DNA of 61,255 nt from Fen-1077 sp964462865. GTDB taxonomy: Bacteria > Chloroflexota > Dehalococcoidia > Dehalococcoidales > RBG-16-60-22. The stretch lies in contig CAYWZO010000003.1 in assembly GCA_964462865.1 (NCBI GenBank), forward strand, positions 1 through 61,255. The letters are read 5' to 3'. Under the pieces are notes generated by a model, which worked only from the letters and a program-made list of their open reading frames with translations, was not told the DNA's origin and did not search any database. Positions within the stretch are counted from its first letter, which is position 1. Each line of letters begins with the position of its first letter. Shown piece by piece: positions 16,617 through 23,923 of this stretch. Position numbers and translations under genes: made by a program.

Positions 16617-19268
16617 CTAAGGCTCATCATTCCGGTTATTTACCACCCAGGCGTTAAAGCGCAGGCCGGAAGCCGGGTCATAATCTCTGGTGAAAGCCGC
16701 CGGGTACTGGTTTTTCCAGGCTTCCATTTCTGCCATGTTTACTCTTGCCACCTCCACCAGAAAGCCGCTGGTTGCCTGGCCGACACAGTTCCTGGAGGTG
16801 GTATTGTGGGGGCTGATGAGGTTAATGGCGCCTCCCCGGTCCAGCTTGCCAGGGATGATATTATCAACCCGCGCGCCATGGTCCATGGAAACGGCCCCGG
16901 GTCTTATCCTCTCCCAGACACGGGCCCCGGCTAGTACTACGCCGCGCTCGTTAAATACTTTAAGGATATCGCCGTCTTTGATACCCCTTTTCCGGGCGTC
17001 TTCGGGGTGAATCCAGAGGGGCTCATACAGGTAACCGTCCCAGCCTTTGACTTTGCAGGTCAGTATTTCCCTGGTCCAGCTGATATCATCACACTGGGCG
17101 TGAGTACGCCATCGGCCGTGGTTGGACATCATCAGCAGGGGAAATTCCCTGGCTCTGACGCTGGAAAGTCGTTCATCGTGTGTTGGCCCTTTTTCAATCC
17201 ATTTGGGTAGCGGTGGTCTTTCCTCATCCCCGGGGAATTGTCTGGCCAGTCTTTCGGAATAGAATTCAAGCTTGCCCGAAGGCGTCGGCAGCGGATTTTT
17301 TCCCGGGTCCTGGTAGAACTTTAGCAGACCTGGCGGGTCGTCTTCCCAGTCCCGCGCCGTGGGGAAGACGAAGTAACCTTTTTCCTGGAATTCTTCCCAG
17401 CTGATGTAACCCGAAAGCTCAAAAAAATCATAAAAATACTTAATCCACTCGTCTACCGTCCTTCCCTCCGAGACCTCTTCATACATACCCAGCTTTCTGG
17501 CTATTTCAAGGACAACCTCGTAGTCGCTCCTGGATTCACCGATGGGTCTCATGGACTGCTTCTGGAGCGCGATGCTCTGGAAATAGCCGCCGCCGACCAC
17601 GCTGCTGTTGGGCACGATGTCGTCCACCTCCAGCGTGGTGTTGGCGGGGAGGACAATATCGGCCATGAGGCAATCGTTTTCCAGCCACGGGTGCTGGGCG
17701 ACGATGCATTCTATTTTGGGGCTGCGCATGGCCTCAATAACCTGGTGGCCGTAGTTCCAGCAGGTGGTCCGGCAGGGGCTGTCCGTCCATATCATGTGTA
17801 TTTCCGTGCCGCCCTGCTCCTTCGGGATGGGATAGGTGTATTTTACAAACTGGTCTTCCACCAGCGCCTCGATGGCGCCGGAGCAGTAAAAATCGAGCGG
17901 GGGATTCAATATCGCATCATGGATAAGTGTCTTGGGGATAATCTGTCTGGCGTCCAGGAACCCGCCCTGAACCCTCATATGAAGCAAAGGAAGCCTGATG
18001 GGTTCTTTGGTCTTCCTCATCATATGGGCCGCTTCGGTGACTCTCAACGTAATCCGGGGAGGCGCATCAGGGCGGGGCATGCCGGAAAGGGATATCTGCG
18101 CCTGGTGGACTCCCGGCTTGCCGAGTCCCTGCATACCCAGCATGATGCATTCTAATCTGGCAGGTTCATGGGAATATGGCCCGCGTATATAAGAGCCGCC
18201 GTAGTAATGGGCGATTGACGTCGTATTGGCGGCAAACTGCCGCGCCAGGGCCTTAATCGTCCACTCGGGGACGCCGCACTTCGGCGAGGCCCAGGCCGGT
18301 GTCTTGGGCACACCGTCTTCCCGGCCCAAAATATAGTCTTCGACTTTTTCAAATCCGACGGTGTGCGTCCTGACATACTCTTTATCGTAAGTGCCCTCGG
18401 TAATCCAGGTATAAATTATCGCCAGCTGCAGCGCGGCGTCCGTGTTGGGCAACACCGGTATCCATTTATCGGCGTGGACGGCGGCGCCGTAGTTAAGGTC
18501 GGGGCAGATATAAACCTGCCTGATGCCGATTTCCGCCCAGAAATAACACAGGCGTGTGGCGGACTGGCCACTGAAGCCCCAGGGGGTCGTCTCCGGGTCG
18601 CACCCCCAGAACAGCACCATATCGCATTGCTCGGTCATGTCCTTCACGATATTGGCCGAAGGGGCCATCAGACCCACGGCGCCTTCTCCCCAGACGTGCT
18701 TGGCGCCCCAGAACCATCCCTCCCAGCTGTCCGGGTTCCTGGCCTGCTGCGTGAAGCCTCCCATTTTGTCAAGGAGCAGGAGCGGCTGCCCATGGGCGGT
18801 ATGGATTACCTTGCACTCGCCGTGGCCGTCAATCTGCGCCAGTATCGCCAGAGGACCATATTGCTGATGCACCCTCTTTATCTCGCCGGCAACGATGCTG
18901 GCGGCCTCGTCCCAGGAGATACGGCGATATTTACTTTTTCCCCTGTTTTGCGTATTCCTCTCGCCCGCGGGGTCCCAGTCCACCCTTATCAAGGGATATT
19001 TTATGCGGTTGGGCGAACAGGCCCGCTTTTTATAAGCGAGCGCGAAAGGCGAGGGATGAGATTTCAGAACCGGTTCAAAGAACTTGCCCCTGGCTTTAAT
19101 CTTCCAGAGATTAAACTGCTTCGGGTCATATTTTTCATCGAAGTGCAGGGGCCTTATCCTGATTATTTTACCCGCCTTATAATCCACCGAGCACGGCGCC
19201 CCACCATAGCCGCCGGAAAGACCCAGTGCCTTGATGGTTGTTTTTTCAGGTTCTCCCGGGGGTTTCAT
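16617..19268 (-). CDS. molybdopterin oxidoreductase, pyrogallol-phloroglucinol transhydroxylase large-subunit type (copy 1)
   Basis: This 883-residue DMSO-reductase family enzyme resembles the large subunit of Pelobacter transhydroxylase (AthL, ~875 residues). It has GKIIRIRPLHFDE, then ARGKFF, SPNRIKYPL, DPAGERNTQNRGKSKYRRISWDEA, and N-P-D-S-W-E-G-W, where Ser is the expected molybdenum ligand and Asp an active-site residue. His in GHGE fits the catalytic His. The N-terminal Fe-S cysteines of most relatives are absent, as in AthL. Such enzymes move hydroxyl groups on polyphenols or hydrate substrates without O2. It has no small subunit of its own and is last in the seven-gene operon. Confidence 0.82.
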   Translation of the reverse strand: MKPPGEPEKTTIKALGLSGGYGGAPCSVDYKAGKIIRIRPLHFDEKYDPKQFNLWKIKARGKFFEPVLKSHPSPFALAYKKRACSPNRIKYPLIRVDWDPAGERNTQNRGKSKYRRISWDEAASIVAGEIKRVHQQYGPLAILAQIDGHGECKVIHTAHGQPLLLLDKMGGFTQQARNPDSWEGWFWGAKHVWGEGAVGLMAPSANIVKDMTEQCDMVLFWGCDPETTPWGFSGQSATRLCYFWAEIGIRQVYICPDLNYGAAVHADKWIPVLPNTDAALQLAIIYTWITEGTYDKEYVRTHTVGFEKVEDYILGREDGVPKTPAWASPKCGVPEWTIKALARQFAANTTSIAHYYGGSYIRGPYSHEPARLECIMLGMQGLGKPGVHQAQISLSGMPRPDAPPRITLRVTEAAHMMRKTKEPIRLPLLHMRVQGGFLDARQIIPKTLIHDAILNPPLDFYCSGAIEALVEDQFVKYTYPIPKEQGGTEIHMIWTDSPCRTTCWNYGHQVIEAMRSPKIECIVAQHPWLENDCLMADIVLPANTTLEVDDIVPNSSVVGGGYFQSIALQKQSMRPIGESRSDYEVVLEIARKLGMYEEVSEGRTVDEWIKYFYDFFELSGYISWEEFQEKGYFVFPTARDWEDDPPGLLKFYQDPGKNPLPTPSGKLEFYSERLARQFPGDEERPPLPKWIEKGPTHDERLSSVRAREFPLLMMSNHGRWRTHAQCDDISWTREILTCKVKGWDGYLYEPLWIHPEDARKRGIKDGDILKVFNERGVVLAGARVWERIRPGAVSMDHGARVDNIIPGKLDRGGAINLISPHNTTSRNCVGQATSGFLVEVARVNMAEMEAWKNQYPAAFTRDYDPASGLRFNAWVVNNRNDEP

Positions 19269-19340
19269 ACGTATATATTCTTCCTTCAGCTCAGATTCCG
19301 GTTTATTTTTACGCCTGATATCCAGGCCTTGACGTCCGGC

Positions 19341-21083
19341 CTATTCCAGCTTCATAAACTCCCGGCTCTGCAAGCTGATATCGCCCCCGGAAACATAGGT
19401 GCCGATGATATTTCCTTTCGTAATGGGCAACAGCAGGTGCGAAGGATATCTTGCGTTATGGTACACCGTAATCGTGTTGGGGGTCTGGGAACAAAGGTGC
19501 TCGTGCCCCACCTGGTAGAGATTTTCCGGGGCGTCGTCGGCGCTGCTGATTTTCAACACTATCCGGTGCCCCGCCTTGAACAGGTTGGCCGTGGGATTCA
19601 TCACGAAGGAAAATTGATATACCTGGCCCGGCACCAGGGGCCGGGGATGGGTATGCTTTTGGACCGGAAGCCATGGCTTGGAAAGGGCCGGGTCAAGCTC
19701 GCGGTGGGAAGCTTTCAGGTAACCCCGGGTCAGGCAGATCTCCTTGCCCTCGGCATCGGCATCCCAGAGGCCGATAAAGAAATTGGTGTCCGTGCCCCGG
19801 CAGGATGCGTAGAGGTTCATTATCACCGGGCCGGCGATTTCCGTGTTTTCCACCATGGGCGCGGAAGAGTACTTCAGGCTGCCGCGATTGTCCGGGGCGT
19901 CATCATAAGAAGCCGATTCCGCTTCGGGCCACGGCTCTATCTCGCAAAGGCTGCGGTTTTCGTGGAGGTTGAAAGGAATCCACTTTGTGCCGGGAACCGG
20001 AAAGTCATCGGCCATCAGCCAATCGTTGGAGCCCTGGACGAACAGCTTGACGGCAGGCTCGTCCATGATGCCGGTATCGATGCCTTTCAGCCAGTAATCG
20101 AACCACCTTAGCAGTTCCCACGATAGCTGGTAAAAAGGCCGGTCCGTATAGCTGGGCGGGAAGAAGAGCAGCTTCTTGGGTATTTTCAGGTCAGGCCAGT
20201 AATAAAAGACACTGGGACGGTGCCCGGCGGCGCCGAGATAGGCGGGCACTTTAATCTTTTTAAAGTCCATCCTGGCGCCGCGCTCCAGCCAGTATTTGTC
20301 GATGGTAGGACGTAAAACGATGTCCAGATAATTGGCGTTCCCCAGCTGATAAGGGTTTTTCAGGGCCTCGACAATCTCCGGGGCACTGCTGATATCTTTA
20401 TCTGTCAGAGCTCGTTCGAGAAGCTCCTCGTATTTTTTCTTACCCAGCTCTTCGAGGAGGGTGCTCTTCTCGTTATTAATGTCAAAGTTAACCAGGGAGA
20501 CCAGCCACCGGAGGAACCCTTTCTGAAGGACACCGCCGGGCCACCAGAAATGCCGGTAGTTATCCCAGAAAGTGCCGATGGGCGCGATGGCCTTGAGGTG
20601 CGGCGGCTGGAGCATGGCGACCATCGGCTGATGAGCGGCATAGTAGCCCAGACCCACCATGCCGACATTCCCGTTGCACCAGGTTTGTCCGGCGGCCCAC
20701 TCGATAATTTCATAGATATCCCGGACTTCCCTGGGACTCATGTACTGGTAGACGCCGCCGGACCTGCCCGTTCCGCGTACACTCCCGATTATAACCACAT
20801 AACCACGGCGGACGAAGAAATCTATCGAGGGGGCTTCCAGAGTAGCGTCGGCCGTACCGCGAATGCGCCGGGTCCGGGTGGCCGCCGGCCAGACACGTTC
20901 CGTTTGCATTTCTTTATTGAAGGTGGCAATCGATACCAGGGCCGGGAACTTCCCCCGGCCGCCCGGACGGAAGATATCGACGTCTATTTTAACGCCATCA
21001 CTCATGGTGATAAGCGTGTCGGGTCCCGGGATAATCTCGTATTCTCTTTTGGAAATCTTGCCGGTACCGATGATAGCATCCAT
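19341..21083 (-). CDS. CocE/NonD family hydrolase (copy 1)
   Basis: A 580-residue alpha/beta-hydrolase of the X-Pro dipeptidyl-peptidase/cocaine esterase family. The N-terminus has the VSDGVKIDVDIFRP strand pair; the nucleophile elbow region is near GNVGMVGLGYYA (about residue 150), where the usual G-x-S-x-G is G-L-G-Y-Y, so the Ser is missing. The C-terminal jelly-roll domain has GHRIVLKISSADDAP and ends with SREFMKLE. It is a close paralogue of the protein at 44769-46508, which lacks the Ser in the same way. Its position between AthL genes suggests it acts on a ring or acyl intermediate; loss of the Ser hints at a non-esterase role. Confidence 0.8.
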   Translation of the reverse strand: MDAIIGTGKISKREYEIIPGPDTLITMSDGVKIDVDIFRPGGRGKFPALVSIATFNKEMQTERVWPAATRTRRIRGTADATLEAPSIDFFVRRGYVVIIGSVRGTGRSGGVYQYMSPREVRDIYEIIEWAAGQTWCNGNVGMVGLGYYAAHQPMVAMLQPPHLKAIAPIGTFWDNYRHFWWPGGVLQKGFLRWLVSLVNFDINNEKSTLLEELGKKKYEELLERALTDKDISSAPEIVEALKNPYQLGNANYLDIVLRPTIDKYWLERGARMDFKKIKVPAYLGAAGHRPSVFYYWPDLKIPKKLLFFPPSYTDRPFYQLSWELLRWFDYWLKGIDTGIMDEPAVKLFVQGSNDWLMADDFPVPGTKWIPFNLHENRSLCEIEPWPEAESASYDDAPDNRGSLKYSSAPMVENTEIAGPVIMNLYASCRGTDTNFFIGLWDADAEGKEICLTRGYLKASHRELDPALSKPWLPVQKHTHPRPLVPGQVYQFSFVMNPTANLFKAGHRIVLKISSADDAPENLYQVGHEHLCSQTPNTITVYHNARYPSHLLLPITKGNIIGTYVSGGDISLQSREFMKLE

Positions 21084-21185
21084 GAAACACCCCCTGTTAT
21101 ATCTTTGGAATATGTTTTATTTCACCACGGCGTCAGGCGGCGCGCGCCGTGCGGAGCTTTGCTCTTTTTTGGTAATATAATCCGG

Positions 21186-21509
21186 TCAGATTTTCTGGAT
21201 GTTCATCACGATACTTTCGCCCGCCGCGGCGTCCCGTTGCATTTCCATGAGCTTTGACCTTTCCACGAACCAGAAAAGGGTCATGATGGTCTTCTTCCTT
21301 CCTTTTTCCATATCGGCACCGACTTTGAGGTCGGCTTCGCCGAGCCCTTCCAATGTCACCTTGACACTTGAGTCTTCCTCGGCATCCGTGAGCACCTCGA
21401 TAGGCTTGAACCTGTCATCAGCGCTAAACAGCGAAAGTAAACTCTCCCTGTCTCCCTTTTTAACGTTTTTATTTAACTTAAGCTCTACGCTGCCGAATTT
21501 CTCCATCAT
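21186..21509 (-). CDS. hypothetical protein, 107 residues, in the transhydroxylase operon
   Basis: No family is recognised. The protein is highly charged, with alternating Lys/Glu/Asp and beta-strand-like stretches (SVELKLNKN, VKVTLEGL), a central LSLFSADDRF and a C-terminal helix. A strong ribosome site (AGGGAGGG) precedes ATG-ATG. Its place between the CocE and VOC genes of a tight operon makes it a real gene and a candidate accessory protein of the molybdenum enzymes. Confidence 0.65.
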   Translation of the reverse strand: MMEKFGSVELKLNKNVKKGDRESLLSLFSADDRFKPIEVLTDAEEDSSVKVTLEGLGEADLKVGADMEKGRKKTIMTLFWFVERSKLMEMQRDAAAGESIVMNIQKI

Positions 21510-21581
21510 TTACCCTCCCTCTCAAGCACTATTACACCGGAATTAATGTTATTAATCCGCCAGGTTGTACCCGGTGCCGTT

Positions 21582-22625
21582 TTAATTGTGATATTCAGGC
21601 GGCAACATATAGGTTTTGGTGTCGCTCCAATCGTACCGGGCCCTGACCGTCTCATCCCTGGTGAAAATGGAGACTATCTCCCAGAGCACCCCGTTCATGC
21701 TCCTCGGGTGGATAAAGAAAAAGTAGTTCCCGTTTCCCTTATTAATATTAAGGGCAGGTTTCGGGTCGACCAGAGAAAAACCCGCGTCTTCCAGTTGCTG
21801 ATAATATTCGTGGACTTTATCCCGGGTAACATAGGCGGCCAGGTTATGGTACATTCCTTTGACGCCCCTTTTTCGCATCACCTTGTTAATCGGCCCTTCC
21901 GGATTGATGGCACGATATACATTGATTCCTTTGCTTTGAGCAAAGCCGAACCTGATGGGAATGAAGATATTACCGCGCCCGTCGTCAACCTGGCCCGGTT
22001 CCAGGGTAAAGATATCGCCGGTGTCAACCGCCTGCCTCGAAAGAATACTGGACCAGATTTCACGTTGTTTTCCGGATTCTTCCACCGTGACCATCACGCT
22101 GTTTAGGACCACCCGCGGCCGGATATATTCCTCGGTGATATTTACGGTCTCGACCTTTTTCGGCGTATCCAGATAGCTGGTGTTTTCCCAGCTTTGCAGG
22201 CCGTGGTAACACTTGGTACCGAACTGCATCGGTACGCCCTGTTCCCCGCTACCGTCCAGCCAGAAAACGGCCTCGCTGAATCTTCCCAGGTAGGCCAATT
22301 TTTCGGACACCGGCCGGCCTTCATCTTGGAACCGGCGGTAAGTCTGCTCAAATTCATCCTGCTCCAGCTGAAAGGTAAGATGATGGATTCCTTCTCCGTT
22401 GACCTGAAGAAATTGCCCCATTCTGCCGGTCGAACCGCGCGGCGTATATATCCCCAGGTGCAACGGTTGCGTCTTGATATAATACCCATCGATTATTTCA
22501 GAACCATCGTCCAGCCCTTTGAGTTTAAGCACTTCCTGGATATTGTTGGTGCCGAACAATTTTAAATAGGATATACAGGCTTTATCCGGGTCTCTTACCA
22601 CCAGGTTGATGCTGCACATATCCAT
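21582..22625 (-). CDS. double VOC-domain protein
   Basis: Two vicinal-oxygen-chelate (glyoxalase-like) modules are seen: residues ~3-150 (start CSINLVVRDPDKA, with HLGIYTP and GIHHLTF) and ~170-320 (VVLNSVMVTVEE, then MYHNLAAYV and a closing VLWEIVSIF). His and Glu at these positions could chelate one metal. The family covers epimerases, glyoxalases and extradiol dioxygenases. In an anaerobe an epimerase, isomerase or lyase is more likely than a dioxygenase. It may handle an enol or keto product of the neighbouring transhydroxylase-like enzymes. Confidence 0.75.
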   Translation of the reverse strand: MDMCSINLVVRDPDKACISYLKLFGTNNIQEVLKLKGLDDGSEIIDGYYIKTQPLHLGIYTPRGSTGRMGQFLQVNGEGIHHLTFQLEQDEFEQTYRRFQDEGRPVSEKLAYLGRFSEAVFWLDGSGEQGVPMQFGTKCYHGLQSWENTSYLDTPKKVETVNITEEYIRPRVVLNSVMVTVEESGKQREIWSSILSRQAVDTGDIFTLEPGQVDDGRGNIFIPIRFGFAQSKGINVYRAINPEGPINKVMRKRGVKGMYHNLAAYVTRDKVHEYYQQLEDAGFSLVDPKPALNINKGNGNYFFFIHPRSMNGVLWEIVSIFTRDETVRARYDWSDTKTYMLPPEYHN

Positions 22626-22704
22626 AAGTCTGCCTCCCTTGATAGTCCAGAAGGGAATCTTCCCCTGTTGCTATCGAAATAAACTTATTGGAATCACGGA
22701 TTAA

Positions 22705-23007
22705 TCAAGCGACCGTGTTTAACGACATTACTTTATGGCTCTCAATCTCGTACATGTTGGGAAGCCTCTCCGCCCAGACATCGAACAGCCTGACTTCACC
22801 CGGGGCAATGTCTTTAAATATCCCTGTCGATTGGCCGAGAGGATTACCTGATTCGTCGTAGAATTCCACTACTATTTCAGCGCTGACGGGAGCGGTACCG
22901 AGGTTCTTCACGGCTCCCTGGACTGATTTAGGCCCCATCGGGGGATAAACGATGCTGTGACGCAATATCTGTAACTTTCCGTCCGGCGATACGATAGCTT
23001 CAGCCAT
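22705..23007 (-). CDS. small FxLYD-like beta-sandwich protein
   Basis: A 100-residue protein with a pattern of alternating strands: SVQGAVKNLGTAPVSAEIVVEFYDESGNPLG, then FKDIAPGEVRLFDV. This matches the FxLYD/DUF3426-type immunoglobulin-like fold, which is usually extracytoplasmic. No signal peptide is visible, so it would be cytoplasmic or carried out by another protein. It lies directly after the small Fe-S subunit gene and has a clear ribosome site (AAGGAGGGACC). It may be an assembly or structural partner of the molybdenum enzyme. Confidence 0.6.
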   Translation of the reverse strand: MAEAIVSPDGKLQILRHSIVYPPMGPKSVQGAVKNLGTAPVSAEIVVEFYDESGNPLGQSTGIFKDIAPGEVRLFDVWAERLPNMYEIESHKVMSLNTVA

Positions 23008-23104
23008 ACTGGTCCCTCCTTATTGAATCGGCTTTAATTAGTAGATTGACCTTAACACTTTCGCGGCCATCCGACAATCCAGGCCAACTACTCTCAAGAT
23101 TATA

Positions 23105-23923
23105 CTACGTATCCTTTTGAAGTGGTATATCGCCCAAATTTATGTCTTTTTCCGTACTGATTTTGTCTATTGTTTTACTCTGGTAACCTCTGGTCTCAAT
23201 CTTCAGCGAATAATGGCCCACCCCCAGATTTTCCAGCCAGAAATCACCGAATCCATCGGTGGTGGCTGTAAAGGTCTTACCTTCGCCGGTCAAAGTGCAG
23301 GCGGCCCCGACGATAACCCGCTTGATATCAGGGTCATAAACGGTTCCCGCCACGAACCTCCCGGGAAAGTTGAGATAGTACACCCTCGGCTGCGTGCCGT
23401 ATTCCGGATGCAACACCCCGGCTTTCGCTATCAGGTCTTTAGCCTCGACTTCGTCCACCAGCCGCAACGCTTCGGTGGGGCAGGAATCGGCACACCTGGG
23501 TTGTTCCCAGCCTTCGCGGTCGAGCAAATGGGCGCAGCCGGTGCATTTCTGGGCCAGGTGAAGGTTATCGTTGTAATAGATGCAGTTATAGGGACAGGCG
23601 TCAATACAGTTGCGGCAGCCGGTGCATTTTCCGGGGTCGATGATTATGAGGCCATCCTGTCTCCGGTAGATAGCCCCTTCGACGGGGCAGGCCGCCAGGC
23701 ACGGGGCGTTCCTGCAGTGCATGCAAAGCACCGGCGTATAAGACACGCGGACCTTAGGCAGCGTCCCCCTTTCCTCCTCATGGACTTTCAACCAGAACTG
23801 GCCGGTATCCGGTTGAGGTTTGGCGTACGGGGTCCAGTCGTTGCCACAATGTTCGTCCTTACAGGCCACCTGGCAGTTATAACAGCCGCTGCATCTAGAA
23901 AGATCAATCACGAATACTTTCAT
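23105..23923 (-). CDS. Fe-S small subunit of a transhydroxylase-type molybdenum enzyme
   Basis: The first ~150 residues hold ferredoxin motifs: C11-S-G-C-Y-N-C-x3-C, C-M-H-C-x4-C-x3-C-P, C-T-G-C-x2-C-x3-C-P, C-T-G-C and C-x3-C-P; this is enough Cys for four [4Fe-4S] clusters. Residues ~185-272 form a Cna-B/transthyretin-like beta domain (GTVYDPDIKRVIVGA … GYQSKTIDK). This ferredoxin plus beta-barrel layout is that of the Pelobacter transhydroxylase small subunit, described as having three clusters. Its start overlaps the stop of the large-subunit gene by one base (TAATG). Confidence 0.88.
   Translation of the reverse strand: MKVFVIDLSRCSGCYNCQVACKDEHCGNDWTPYAKPQPDTGQFWLKVHEEERGTLPKVRVSYTPVLCMHCRNAPCLAACPVEGAIYRRQDGLIIIDPGKCTGCRNCIDACPYNCIYYNDNLHLAQKCTGCAHLLDREGWEQPRCADSCPTEALRLVDEVEAKDLIAKAGVLHPEYGTQPRVYYLNFPGRFVAGTVYDPDIKRVIVGAACTLTGEGKTFTATTDGFGDFWLENLGVGHYSLKIETRGYQSKTIDKISTEKDINLGDIPLQKDT

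Noticed and set aside
18363..20111. 582-residue open frame on the plus strand
   Set aside because: It runs antisense over two clear genes (AthL copy 1 and CocE) that have family motifs throughout; high GC makes long shadow frames.
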